This document shows positions 22,867 through 35,452 of a DNA stretch of 64,000 nt, in pieces. The notes under the pieces are model-generated. The model was given only the letters and a program-made list of their open reading frames with translations. It was not told the origin of the DNA and did no database searches. The stretch is taken from contig JAAAUF010000019.1 in NCBI GenBank assembly GCA_015499985.1, positions 46,416-110,415 on the forward strand, given 5' to 3'. Every line of letters starts with the position of its first letter. Position 1 is the stretch's first letter. The stretch is from Haplosporangium gracile (taxonomy: Eukaryota > Mortierellomycota > Mortierellomycetes > Mortierellales > Mortierellaceae). The translations under genes and the position numbers were made by a program.

Positions 22867-25800
22867 ATGGCCTCATCGGGTCCAACGGACCCCCACGAGC
22901 CCTACTCGGCATCATCATCTCGCTCCAACAACCACTCGAGACGACGGGCCGAATCCGTCTCATCAAACGTTCACGACAGCAATAATAATAACAACAGTAA
23001 TAACCAGCCCAGCGGATCAACATCTCTCATGCTACCAGATCAAACCCGTCCTCGGTCATCATCTAGCTCCAAGGCTCTTCTGACCATGGCCCTGCTCGAA
23101 GCCCAGTCTGCAGTGCAGCTTGACAATGCGTTCGATATCCCCGCTGCCCTGGATGCCTACCGTCGGGCTGTCACCCTGCTCTCGAAGGTCATGGATGCCA
23201 GTTCATCGCCCGACGAGCAGGAGCGACTGAGAACGATCGTAGGTCGAATCAACAACATATCACCATGACCATGAGACCATGACCATTACCATTTCACCAA
23301 TACCATGGACACAATAATGATAATGTATGCTAGTATCCGGCCATTGACATCGCTTCTTTCTTCTTTAATATAATTGACACATTAGCATGATTCGTACTTG
23401 TTCAGGATCCATCTGCTCTCGACCCCTCCTACCACATCCCCGCCTTCTGGACCACTCCCCGCCCTGCCTCAACCACCTTCCGCTCAGCAGCCCTTGCCTC
23501 CACCGCCCCGTCAGTCAACCGTCGCTTCAATGACCCCTGCAACGTCCTCCAACACCATTTCATCGTCGCACCAACAAGGATACGACTCGGATAGTACAAC
23601 CTTGTCAACCTTGGTCGCACAAGGGCCATCTCCACGACGCGTCAAGAAAAATATCCCTGTTCCACTTCATCCTGCCTCTGTTGCACCACCCATTTACCCA
23701 CCCACCGAGCCCAGGACTCCACGCCAGAGGTCAGACTCTACCTCGGCCAGCGAACTTGGTTCGCCCGGACATACTCGACACCACACTCGCTCGCACACAG
23801 GAGGATCGACGCACAGAATGACAGGAGGACTCGTGGACGCCACAGAGCAGCTTCACCTTCATTCTCAACATCGCATCCCTGGAGTACCCAAAGTTCGGAG
23901 TCGAGACCATCTAGGAGTTCCTATCCACTCGGCTCCTTTGGGTCCCCTTCCTCCAACCCCGACAGCTCTTGGTCCACCACCTTCGACCCCACCTCCTGTA
24001 CCTACTCCTGGATCAGCGTCTGGATCGACTCCTTCAACGCCCTCGCATTCAAACCCAACAACACCCAACATGCCTGGACATCAAACTTTTCTGCCCACAT
24101 CCCCACCACCAAGGTCGCCTTTGCCTCAAACGCCTTCTTCCAACCCAGTGTCACCTCCAGTATCACCCGCCCACGCAACCCGCAGAATTTCGCCCTTGGT
24201 CCCTTCAACGTTCTCATCTGCAGGACATCTCCACCAAAACGCTGGTCACAGTGCTTCACCGTTGCAAAAATCTTTTCTCTCATCCCCAGAGAGCTCTCCT
24301 GAGGACAGTAACGGCACTGCCGACGGCAACGGTGCAAACAGCGGGGCTCACAGTCAGTTTTATGAAGGAGAACCTGTTTCGGATGAGTGGCTTCCTAACC
24401 TGTCGTCCAAGGACTATTCAAAGTATGATTCTTCGCTCGACCATGGCTCTGAGGATCCCTACCCACGAGACAGAGTGACATCCAAAGGTACACAGTGCAG
24501 CGAGTGGTTTGATTTTCCCGGAGACAGGTGTTTTGTTCGATGTTTGATATTTTCGAACAACTATATTTACTCTTTGCTCATTATTTATGGTTGATTAGGG
24601 TCATACACAGGGAGTCAGCTGGAACAGATTCGTGCCAAAGTTGGACAGTCGCAATCAATGGGCGCAGAGCAGGACGGACAAAAGGGAGACATGCCCCAAT
24701 ACACCCCACCACAACAGTCATCTTCTCAGCAGTCTGCGCACCATCAGCGATCATACTCACACTCTTCAACCCTTTCTTCCCACCAAGTGTCTGTCTCACA
24801 GGCATCGCGGTCCCCACTCTCAGGACCCATGTACAACTTTCAAGCAGGCGCATCATCCATCAGCTCACTTCACGCTCTAGAAGGATCCTCACAAAAGCGC
24901 AATTCGGACTCTTCTCGGTCGCTGAAGGGATCTTCTGGAGCTGCTAACGGACACAATGCAGTCGGGACCTCTTCACCTCTGTCATCTTCTCCTCAACCGG
25001 TCTCACGGCCCAACGTCTTGCAACACCAGAATAGCAGCTCAAAGTTGAGCAGCGTCGTCTCCAACGCCTCGAGCTCACCTTCGCTAGAAAAGTCGTGGAG
25101 TCCCAATATGAGTGGAGCTGGTCCCTCCTCTTCAATGGGCGGTATGACTTTGTTTGAAATTATCTCGGACGATCCATATGCAGGAATGCAGTTTGTAAGT
25201 CAAAGATGCTAGTGATGAGCGGTGGAGCCTGAGTGACGGTGATACAAGATAGGCGGTGCTCTGTTTTGGACAACAGCAAAAGACATGAAAAGATGAGTTT
25301 CATCAGCTTCTCTAACAATTTTGTTATCGTTTTCGAAATTACATAGCCACTTCCTCCTCCAAGCACCGAGCCTCCACCTTCGGACCCCACTCTTCGGTGT
25401 TTCTGGTTGATGCGCAGGATTGAGCAGTCTATGTTGGGCGGAGGATTCGTCACCAAGAGGATGTATGTGCCACGGGCGATTTGGTATCAATCCTTGGTCC
25501 GTTTGCCGGCCGCAGACTCCAAGATTAGTGCCTGTCAGACGTTGGTGACAATTTTGATCAAGATGGCCAAGATTAATATGCTAGTCGCTGCAGGCGGTGG
25601 ACCGGATGGCGATGTTGAACGGATGACGGTTCTCAAGGAGCTCGACAGCTTGGAGACGGCTGCCCATCAGGTGCAGGTTAAGCTCAGCAAGAAGCTGTCG
25701 TTTATTCACCGACCAGGGAAGAGCGGGGCTCCATTGACCGTGGCGACTAATCAGGCTTACACAGATGAAATGCAGGGGCCAGTGACGGGTAGCGGCGCAA

Positions 25801-26346
25801 GTATCTATGGTGCGCAGAGTGTGTACGGAAGTGCCAGTTTGTATGGCAACGGAAGCTATGACTTTTTGGCGAACGAGGAGCCTATGCCTGGACACGAAAA
25901 GTCGTCCAAGAAGGGAAGCAGCTCGGATGCGGGCGCCGGAGGGCTCAAGAGTCAGTGGAAGAGTTTCTCCAAGTCTGTCCAAAAGTCAATGGGCAACGAC
26001 AAAGTGTAAGTTTTTTTTTTGTGTTTGTTTTCTTTCGTCTTGTCAGGTGATGACTATTTGAAGACCATGACATTTATCCTTATTATTGTTGCCAACGCTC
26101 ATTAGTGAGGACACTTCTGCATACACAGAGGCGGTTATCCGACTGTTCCAATCGAGCTATATTCTGGAGGCGATGATTCGACACTACACTGCCTTGTCGC
26201 CCTTTCATACCCATATCCAGATTCTAAATCGGTTACGGCGTATGTGCGACGTCTTTAATCAAGTCTTTTGCGCCTTTGTCATTCGCGACATGGGCGAGCT
26301 CATGGGCAAATACGTTAAACGCGTCGGTGCCTGGGTCGCTGATTAA
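22867..26346 (+). CDS. Fungal MIT-domain protein
   Basis: Five exons (22867-23238, 23386-24487, 24599-25194, 25347-26005, 26106-26346) join in phase to 989 residues. I chose ATG 22867 because everything upstream is a C/T leader. Residues about 70-140 form a MIT helical hairpin (LLTMALLEAQSAVQLDNAFD, AALDAYRRAVTLLSKVMD, then ERLRTIHDSYLFRIHLLS across intron 1). MIT domains bind ESCRT-III or microtubules. The middle of about 450 residues is Pro/Ser-rich. The C-terminal third has a conserved fungal-type helical region: DPTLRCFWLMRRIEQSM, YVPRAIWYQSLVRLPAADSK, and a last exon with AYTEAVIRLFQSSYILEAMI. It is not Vps4, since no AAA domain follows. A role in endosomal sorting is inference. Confidence 0.8.
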
Positions 26347-26463
26347 ATTATCATGGCGTAATACATTTTCTCTCGCAATTGACCTGAACACTCCTATTCA
26401 ACAACGATGTTGCTTTTGTATTTTTCAATGGAAACTCTGTGGAGGAAAAGAAGAAATGTTCTC

Positions 26464-27110
26464 TTAGTGGTGGTGATCGTGGCTATCAGCGCTCTTGACA
26501 TTGTAGCCGATAAGGCTTCTGCGTCCGACAATCTCGCCGACCATGAAGAAGACGTAAGCCTCGGCAGCAACAAGACCGGCGTTAAGGTATTGAGACTTTG
26601 AGATGTTTCTCCAGGTCTTTGCCTGGCGTGCGTCCCAGATGAACTTCAAGGCGGCGTCCTTGGCGGTCTCGATTTGTGCGCCCGAGGGAGGGGCCATGCC
26701 CTCGCGGATGTAAACCTGCTTGGCGACTTGGCCTGCCACCTTGGCATTGTACAACACTGGTCCTGTGGCAAAGACGTTTCAATTATAAGGTGAGAATTGT
26801 ATTAATTGCGTGTCATATCCACGGTGGGTCAAAGAGAGGACTGCTGTATATTTTCGTGAAGAAACTAGAGAGGCGCCAGGGATGTGTCTCAAAGGATAAG
26901 AAAGTGAATATCTTTGCAGTTCGACAGTTATTTCCTTGCTTTGCTTTTTGTGTACGAGGTATGAGATTTGACGCGTCCGAGGTTGTTAGTGAGGATGAGT
27001 TCGAAGGAGAGGGGATGACTATTGATGTCGACTCTTGATTCAACAAGTATCGAGTGTCTTTATATATTACCACGCAACGTCGAAAGAATCTTTGAGGCAG
27101 CAGAACTCAT
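26464..27110 (-). CDS. ATP20: Mitochondrial ATP synthase subunit g
   Basis: Subunit g of the F1Fo ATP synthase membrane sector, needed for enzyme dimers and crista shape. Two exons, 27110-27071 and 26762-26464, give 112 residues; yeast Atp20 has 115. Exon 1 holds 13 codons plus one base (MSSAASKILSTLR). Exon 2 carries the family core: YNAKVAGQVAKQVYIREGM, then a C-terminal membrane helix with the GxxxG-like end FMVGEIVGRRSLIGYNV. The intron is 308 bases, with donor GTAATA and acceptor CACAG, several times longer than most here. Phase and sense are right, but exon 1 is short, so its start is somewhat less certain than the rest. The tail HDHHH is histidine-rich. It converges on the MIT gene with 117 bases between stops. 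Confidence 0.88.
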
Positions 27111-28164
27111 GTCGGAAAGTGGAAATGGGGGATTGGAAAAAGATGAAGAAAGGGACATGAAACAGAAGAAAGAGAACGGACCATTTGAATTGGAAGCACC
27201 TCGCTGAAAAAAAAAATGGACTGCTTTTCTAATTTTGAAATGGGTTGATCAGTAGCCAATGAGGCGAAATGATTGGTACTAAGTGTGCACTTGTTAGACT
27301 TTTCGTGGCTTAATTGTCACATCCCTTAGTCGCTCATAAGTGCCTAGACAGAAAATTGCTCCTGGCCACTGAACAAACAATAAAAGAAAAAAGTGTAAGT
27401 GAGACTATCAATTCATCCTTCCATCATCAGCTCCTCATTTGATTAAAATGTGTTGATCCCATGTTTTTTTGTAGAACCTGGTCGTTGGTGGTGTATTAGA
27501 ACAAACCCATCAGGGAAGTCTCCATGTGGGGCTTTTTTTGAGTGAACTGAAAAGCCGGCCAGGCGGAATTTTTAGCGGACTCGGGAGGGACCGATTGAAG
27601 ACTTGGCGACTTCTGATCACTACATCCATCATTTAACATCAATGCAAAGAAAGAAAAAAGAAATAAGAGAAGTAACTATGAATAGGATGTTTAGAAAGTA
27701 TGCGATAGAAATAGCAGTGAAAAGAGCGGTCGTTCACGTGTGCACTTGGCTGGTGCATCCGGTAAACGAGGATTCGTGTTGACTGCTACAATGGTTGAGA
27801 CATGGGGGGTTTTTGGAATCATGCCGAAAGCTATTTTTATGAGGTGAACATGGTGTTAATTGATCACCGGCATGTCTAATTTTAGCAAACCGCTCATAAA
27901 AAGGTGGGGATCCGAAGGACGAGAGCCGAATACTTAAAAATCCACCCTTTCGTTCCTTTCTTTTGCACCTTATCATTCACTTTCTCTCCCTCTCTTTCCT
28001 CTTTCTATTCACACAAAATCATTCAGGTATGTGTTTTGCCCATCCCAAGTGCAATAAAATTTTCTGCAGTCGACCTGCGGAGGAAATCCTAAGCTTAACT
28101 CAGTTTTATTACCCCTCCCCTGGGAATACATGTTGATCAAACATCAGTTGCCAGCCTATCACCA
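27111..28164. promoter_or_regulatory. Upstream regions of ATP20 and of the S1-fold gene
   Basis: No coding exon found. A TATA-like element CATAAAAAGG lies at 27895-27904. It is followed by a C/T-rich start region (27950-28010) and by CAG|GTATGT at about 28024, a perfect donor. This suggests an intron in the 5' leader that ends at one of several AGs before the ATG at 28165. Bases 27200-27700 are AT-rich without visible features. Confidence 0.4.
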
Positions 28165-28875
28165 ATGATAAACCCATACAGAATGAAAGCATTACTCTTT
28201 CTTGCCCTATCCGCTACATGGATTCCATTGGCCACTCAGGCGATCATCAACGGCGGCTTTGCAACAAATCCTTTCCTGCGCGGGGTCGTCAAGGTCAACG
28301 ATGATTGCACGGGCGCATTGATCGGCAACAAGTGTGTCCTGACCGCCCATCACTGCCTCGCCAAGAATCGTCTAGGCGAAGTCATGCTCCCTGAGTACAA
28401 GAGCTCCGTCGTCGTGGAGTCTACCAAAACGTCCAAAATTGTCTCGTCGTTCGCGCCCGGATACAGTGACAAGCGTTGCTACGACATGGAGATTGCCGTC
28501 CTCGCCGAGCCTCACAACCAGGGTTACAACCTTACCAAGACCTCTGTTCAAGGCCAAAGCGTCGCTGTCGCTGGATGGGGGTTTCTCGGTGATTACACCA
28601 TCCCCAAGGTGCTCCAGTTCCTTCAGTATACCTCCAAGGCCAAGATCGTCCCTAGCGAGGGTATTGTTGTCCCTGTCCCCGATGGCGCCTCTGGCATCGC
28701 CTTCCGTGACTCTGGCGGGCCTTTGTTTGTCTGCAAGGGTGACCAGTGCTACGTCGCCGGCGTGGCGAACGGCAAGGCGGATGGCTCGACACTGATGAAC
28801 ACACAGCATCTTTGGTGTGATGTGCGCTCGAACTGGGTCTGGATCACTCAGACTATGAAGGAAAAGTGCTTTTGA
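28165..28875 (+). CDS. Secreted trypsin-fold (S1) protein with altered catalytic residues
   Basis: Single-exon frame of 236 residues; the second ATG (28183) starts a clean signal peptide, MKALLFLALSATWIPLATQA, leaving the mature end IINGG typical of S1 proteases. Cys48-Cys64 bracket the His motif LTAHHC (His63). The nucleophile motif is RDSGGPLF (Ser183). Two catalytic positions differ from the family. The YDNDIALL motif reads YDMEIAVL, so the Asp is Glu109. The Gly before Asp-Ser that forms the oxyanion hole is Arg181. The Cys normally four residues before the Ser and an Asp at the base of the pocket are also missing. It may be a pseudoprotease or an enzyme with changed chemistry. Codon use is GC-rich (third position C/G) compared with flanking genes, consistent with strong expression. 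Confidence 0.85.
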   Translation: MINPYRMKALLFLALSATWIPLATQAIINGGFATNPFLRGVVKVNDDCTGALIGNKCVLTAHHCLAKNRLGEVMLPEYKSSVVVESTKTSKIVSSFAPGYSDKRCYDMEIAVLAEPHNQGYNLTKTSVQGQSVAVAGWGFLGDYTIPKVLQFLQYTSKAKIVPSEGIVVPVPDGASGIAFRDSGGPLFVCKGDQCYVAGVANGKADGSTLMNTQHLWCDVRSNWVWITQTMKEKCF

Positions 28876-29822
28876 GAGATGTACTTGAGAGAATAAAATT
28901 CGCACATGTCCCATTGTTTGTTTTAAGCCCTCTATCACATAATGACCACAATCACAGCAATGTGTTATATTTACTGATCTGGAAGTTATTTCTTGTAAAC
29001 ATCTTCCTTCGGATAATGTTGTGTTGCTTCAGGGATGTTGTCATTCCGAGAAGAGCCCAGCGGCGCCGATATGCCTGGCTTCTTTCGCTCGTTTTACCTT
29101 CCATGTCCTGCCCCTACTTCATCAACTCTGTACCCTTGTTGTCTTGAAAGGTGAGGAGCACGGTTGAACGATACAAGCAGACAAAAACGACAAGAAATGT
29201 AAGAGTTAAAAAATAAAAAATAAAAAACAAAAAATAAAAAATAAAAAATAAAAAATAAAAAATAAAAAAGCAGTCGTTCGTTCCATCTGTATGCTGGCTT
29301 GTGCGGGTATGCTTGATTGCGTGTTACTGCGTTGCGTGTTATTGAGACAAACATCGATTATTTTTTTTGTTTTCTCCATGAGTGTGAGTTCTTATGTGTT
29401 AATAATCCCTTTCTTACCTCCTGCTCCTTCACTCTACGTCTCGTTCTCTCACTGGCTGGTAGTGTCCTCTCTCTCTTCTCTACTTCTCTCTCCCCTTGTC
29501 TGTCACTCTCTCTCTCTCTCATTTCCTTCCTTCGCCCCCCTCGACAGCAGCCTTGCCTTCATCCTCATCTCTTCTCTCCCCCTCTTGCCGACCCAACAGT
29601 CTCATAATCTTGCTTTTTTTTTTTTTTCTTATCTGTCTCTTTCTCTCTTGGCATTCATTCTTGCAAACACGCTCACACAAACAAGAAAAACCGAAAGCAA
29701 CGAAGAACAAGACAGCAAACGAATCAAGCAACCCTTTAGCCAGTGTTGGGAACAACAACAAACACACAAAAGGGACATACAGGACCAAACGGCCTCCGCC
29801 GACAAAAACAGAAAAGGACATC
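28876..29822. other. S1 gene 3' flank and C/T-rich leader of the ubiquitin peptidase gene
   Basis: An AATAAA at 28891-28896 follows the S1 stop by about 15 bases. Bases 29440-29650 are a C/T-rich leader (long TCTCTC and T runs), followed by a CA/AA-rich 150 bases up to the ATG at 29823. Open frames running through this leader have no domain of their own. Confidence 0.45.
29207..29269. repeat. 7-bp A-rich tandem repeat (AAAAAAT)
   Basis: About nine copies of a seven-base unit of six or so A and one T, with one AAAAAAC variant. It lies between the S1-fold gene and the leader of the ubiquitin peptidase gene. Confidence 0.85.
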
Positions 29823-32800
29823 ATGCTACAGGACACACTTCAGAAACTTCTCCATCCACCACCGCTGGCCGCAGTTCTCTTGCTGGTCTCAGTCATCTTT
29901 GCGCTGCCTCAACAATACAAGCGCCGGATCTTTGGCTTGATCGACCATTTCCTTGCTCTCGACTTCAAAACCCTTATCGAAGAGCTGCCCACATCTGCTC
30001 AGACATGGGCTGTTCTGCTCTACATCAAGTCTCGCTTCTTGGTGCCTCTTGTCCGGATCCTATTGGGCTGGGAGCTGGACGTCTCTCAAGACGATGGTGG
30101 CAACCCATTCGATGGTGACAGCAGCAGCACTCTTTTGTATCCACTGCAAGAACATCGTAACGGCACCAAGATCGCTACACCTGACAGAACGAAAATCACC
30201 AGCCGAGTTCAACTACATCAGCTCCACACCGTCAATGCCACGCAAGGTACAATATATGCCCACTTTTGGCCGCATTGAATCGAACTTTGCTTTAATAACA
30301 CATGTGCAAGTGCGAGTTTCATTTATTAACTTTGATTATGTATTTTTGCTGTTACCACCATTCACTTTCTACACTAGGCATATCGCAAGCATTACATCAA
30401 CCCAAGACTGCTGCTGCCTCCTCGCTTCACTATGTTCATGGGCTGGTCAATACAGGCAACTCTTGCTTCCTGAATTCCGTCTTGCAGGTATGGAATCAAG
30501 TCTTTGGACAGCATATAATCAAGTCCACACATCGCAAGAAACCAATGTGACGCAACCAGAATGACGGACGACTGATCACAATCCACCACTTTTTTTTCTT
30601 TTTTTTACAAATCCACACCAGGCACTTTCGGCACTTTCAGTACTTTCGCCTTATCTGGAGTCACTTTTAGACCGATCGGAGGATTTGCAGCTGGAGGAAG
30701 ATGATCTCCAAGTTACGGAGGCATTACTGGACACTATGGAAGGTGCGCTTCTCTCTCTGGATTAGACCGTCATTGATGTTGGGCGCTTAGGGCAATCAGT
30801 GATTTACATCAAAAGGCTAACAATGACTGCCTAATTTGAATTACACTTTTTAGCTCTGCAAAAACCCTTGGCTTCACACAAGGCTTTTCGGCCAAGAGCC
30901 ATCGTCCAGGCGCTGGAGTCTTCGCGAGCAAAGGATTCAAAGGCGTCAGGATATCACAGCAACATCATGAATAGGGAACAACAGGATGCGCAGGAACTCT
31001 TTCAAATCATTTCGAGTGCACTCAGTTCGGAGGAGACCACAATTCAAAAGCTCCAGTCGACACGACCTCTGCTGGATCTCGAGTTTCTGAAAAAGCTGAT
31101 CGGTATGGAGTCGACCAATCTGGATCATCAAGTCAAGAAGATGGAATCGAACCCAATGATCGGCATGCTGGCCAGTCGACTTTCGTGCATGCAGTGCGGA
31201 TATACAGAGGCAGTTCGACACTTTACCTTTGACAACCTGTCACTCTCATTACCTTCGGCCCACTCTTGTAACATTGAGGATTGCCTTCAACAATATATCA
31301 CTCTCGAGTCGCTCAACGATGTTGTTTGCCGCAAGTGCTCTCTCATCGCCACTCTCGACCGCGTCAGCAATGAGCTGAAACAAATTAATGCCCCAGTTGG
31401 AGCACAGACCAACATATCGCGGTCAAGTCGGCGCAGAAACAGAGGCAGGAACACGGGCATCGACATTGACGGCGATGACCTCTCAGACAACAGCAATGCC
31501 TTCTTTTCCGAGAGCGAGATCGAGAGCGATGATGAGGCTTCGTCACAGTACACCTCGGAGTTCGAGGAGTTGAACCGGAGGAGAGCGTCCAATCAGACGT
31601 TGACCAAGGCGGAGAAGGCATCCAAAAAGTCAAAACTCCTCCAGCAGCGCAAGGTTCTGGAAGCGGCCGTCAAGTCGGATGTGGAGAAGGCTATTCCGGA
31701 TATCAAGCTCTCCAAGGTTGTCTCTCGTCATTGCACCAAGCAGGTCATGTTGGCCAAACCACCGTCGGTCCTGTGTCTGCACTTTATTCGATCTCAGTAT
31801 TCCAACTATGGCACGGTGTCCAAGAACAGCTGTCATGTCCGGTTCCCTGAGTATCTGGATCTGTCGCCTTTCTGCACCACGGGCGTTCTTTTAACACAGC
31901 CCAACTTGCCCATGTCGATTTCAGAGCAGGATTTGAAGAGGATGGGGTATGACAGATCAGGACCGTCATCGTCGTCGTCGCCTGCCTTGGGCAAAAAGGA
32001 TTTAGAGCCAGCACGGAAAAAGGTCCTCTACAAGCTTCAGTCGATCGTTGTGCATTACGGAGGACACTCGTACGGACATTTTATTGCTTACCGTCGCAAG
32101 CCCGAGAGCATAGTGTCAAAGGTTGGACCAGTTGGCTTGGGACTGGACGGTATAACGAACGGATCGGCAAGGAGTGGTTTGTACTATGGCGATGGACGGA
32201 GAGAAGACTGGTTCAGAGTGTCGGATGAAACAGTTGAGTCAGTCTCACTGGAGAACGTGTTGGGGTCGAACCCTTACATGTGTCTTTATGAGAAGGTTGA
32301 GAGCACGGAAGACAAAGAGAGCCGGACCCGGAGCAATGTCACGTCGAGTCTTTCACTTCAGTCTGTCGAGCTTGGACTTAGAGCGCTCATGCAGAAGGGT
32401 CTGAGAATTCGAACAGATGGCAAAGAGACCAAAGAGAGTCAAAACACGAAGGAGGCATTGAATAACGAGGAGCAGGAGCGGATAACACGCAGCAGTAACA
32501 ACGGCAGCAGCGGTCATAGCGGCCCTTTCACCAGCGGGTCTCGATTGGATCCAAGTCGTGTCGACTTTATGGACATGGACGAGAAGCTGTTCAAGGCGCG
32601 ACCCAAGGCGGTTGCGGCTCTTCTTCGGATGGGCCATCTTGATCGAGATGAGGATATGTCGGATATGGAGAGTCTTCAGTCTCAGGACGATGACCGCGCG
32701 TGGCGGTCATTTGTCTCCTCTCCGAACTCGACAACTCCGCCTTCTCCGAGCGCCGGCTCGTCTGACTCTTCGGCTTCACCGTCCTTGTTCACGACGTCAC

Positions 32801-33081
32801 CGGTTCTGAGACAACGGATGAACCGCAAGAGCACCACCACGATGGCGAATCACTCTTCCTCTTCTTCCTTCACAAGCACACAACAACAACAACATTTACT
32901 AAACGGATTAAGGATCCAAACGACATGTTTGCCTCTAGACCTGGACTTGAGTCTGAATAGAGGAGTGTCCGATTCTTCCTCTCCGCCTTCACCATGCATA
33001 CCCGAGCCATTTGACATCCTCACGTCAATAGCACCTTCGTTGAAAACCAAATCTGCATCCACATCATCGTCATCTATTTGA
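29823..33081 (+). CDS. Membrane-anchored ubiquitin-specific peptidase (USP30/Ubp1-like)
   Basis: C19 cysteine protease that removes ubiquitin. Exons 29823-30246, 30378-30487, 30622-30742 and 30854-33081 join in phase to 960 residues. A membrane segment near the N-terminus (PPLAAVLLLVSVIFALP, about 13-29) precedes the catalytic domain, as in yeast Ubp1 and human USP30. The Cys box is GLVNTGNSCFLNSVLQALS with Cys171. The QQDAQELF box follows, then two zinc-ribbon pairs, CMQC (about 330-333) and CRKC (about 377-380). The His box is HYGGHSYGHFIAYRR with His about 627. A WFRVSDETV stretch ends the fold. An acidic insert (about 400-460) splits the fingers region and the C-terminal 250 residues are Ser-rich and probably disordered. 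Whether it sits in ER or mitochondrial outer membrane cannot be told. Confidence 0.93.
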
Positions 33082-33285
33082 AAAACTACACCGCAACAAT
33101 CATCATTTTTCTACACAAACAACACTAACCACTTTTCGCGAAAAGGAAATAAAATGCAGGGCGCTTTCTTTTTTGGATATTAACTGTGTTATTATTGTGC
33201 GATTGTGGTTGATAGGAGCATGCATGGACAGAAGAGCAGTAAAAGGTAGCTATTCTGTTCCCATCCCTGTCGTACTTTTTTTTTT

Positions 33286-35421
33286 TCAAGGATCAATTGA
33301 AATCTGCTCAAACTCCATCACTCGTGCAGTCGCCTTGAACTCTTGCTGCTGCTGCTGTTGTTGTTGTTGGAGCAAGAGCTGATACTGCTGGTACTGTTGC
33401 TGTTGCTGCTGTTGCTGCAACTGTATCTGGATATGGTCAACCCCTTCAACTACATTCAGATGCAAATGATGCTGGAGGTGTTGCAGGCGATGTTGCTGGT
33501 GTTGGTGTTGAAGGTGATGAAGGTGGTCTTCGTTCATGACTTCTTCTTCATCATCATCATCTCCTTCCTCGCCTATCACACCACCGGGAATACCAACGCC
33601 GCCACCGAGGCCGTCTTCGGCGTCATCAAATTCGTCCTCTTCCTCGTCTTCTTCTTCTTCCTCCTCCTCCTCTTCTTCGTCTTCTTGTCCCCACTCGGTC
33701 CTGCTCTGCGGCCGCTCGATCGTCACCAGCTTCTCGTACTCTGATTCCACATACACGATCCATGGCGACTCTCTATTGTTTTAAATAAGAAAAAGTTTTT
33801 GTCAAGTTAGCAGACTGTCAAAGAACGACTAAGGGTTACATTACGTGCAAAATCTAACACACGCTTTTGCACTATAATAAAACAAAAGCTTACCGAATAG
33901 TGGCGAGGAGGGCTTTCTCTTTGCGCTGCTCCTCCAGGAGAGCAAGTCGCACCATCAACTGCCGGCGCTTACGCCGTTTCTCGTTGTTGCGTCGGTTCAA
34001 AGCGTTGGTCACTGCGAGGCTCAATTCTATCGTGCTGTCCATGATTCCTCCTGGTCCTCCTCCGTCTTGATGATCGTCTTCGAGTACTTCATCCAGTCCG
34101 CCTTCTTGTGCGGCAGTTTTGACATGGTCAGTGTCATTATCATCACCGCGACGATAGCCCAGACTCTGGTACAGCTGTGTGGTCGATAGATCCTTGACAT
34201 CACTGTCAAGCTGGGCTGTAGGCTCGACAGCCAGTCCGAGGCCTACACACGACGACTTGGAGGCAGACAACAGATCTTTGCCTTCGCTCATCTCGATATC
34301 CGGGCTGAACGAGACTGCATGAGCTACATTGGAGTTGGAAGACACCTCTGCCGCGTCACTCAACGGACTCATAGGACTTTCGCTGCTTCCATCTGCATAA
34401 TCGTCGCTGATATCTTCTTCCTCTTCCACCTCTTCCTCCTCGTCCTCCAACTCTTCCTCCTCATCCTCCTCCTCGCAATCCTTATCCTCACAATCATCCT
34501 CATCCTCATCCTCATTCTCATCCTCATCATCGTCCTCATCATCAAATAAATCCTCGCCCACCGCAACCTCCTCCCACGCAGCCTCCGTCGCCCGCTGCAT
34601 CGCAATCTGCTGCTGTCGCATCCGGATCTGATGTTGATGCGCCTCAAAGTTCCTCCACCTCACAACATTACAAAACAAATCAATAAATGGACCCGCCTGA
34701 CCACACTGCTTCAAATCCGACAACCTCACCAGCCCAGTCTCCTTGGGACCCACCAGATCTTGCATCTGACAGATCGCATCCCGGAACCCAAACGATTCCA
34801 TTCCCAGGATCGACATCCGAGCGGCTTGTTCCTGGAAGAGTTGTTCGAGCTCAAAGACAGTGAGCAAACCGTCGCCGTCGAGATCCATGCACCGGAACCA
34901 GTACTCGATCGACGTCACAGTCTGCTTGTCAGTCTCAGCGAGAAGAAACCAGATAAAGCCCTTGTAGGTCATGCGGTAATTCTGTGGACGACACTGTGTG
35001 CCGGGACCTGGAGGGATCGTCCGCTGAATAACCGCTCCTGCCGCTGGTGATGTCGGTGATGGAGAGTTCATTGTCGCTGCCGCCGAACAACTGGGTGTCG
35101 ATGTGACAGAAGGAGAAGCTAACGGCTCATCAACAATCGGGGAAGACATGCCTTCGGTGATAAACTCGGACGAGATGTTGACATCAGAGAGAGTCATGGT
35201 CTTGGATCGTCTCAATGTCTTGGTCTCGGGAGCTGGAGATCCTTCTCCAGGAGGTGTCGTCATCTCGGTCATACCCTTATTGGCATCCTCATCATCCTCG
35301 CCATTGTCTGAGTCGCTCGCGTCCTCAGAAGGATTGTCCAAGACAGCAGTATCCAGTTCCATATCGGAACTCTCAGCTTGAAGTTGAGCCTGCTGCTGCT
35401 GTCGCTGCTGTTGCTGAATAA

Positions 35422-35452
<31 letters not shown>

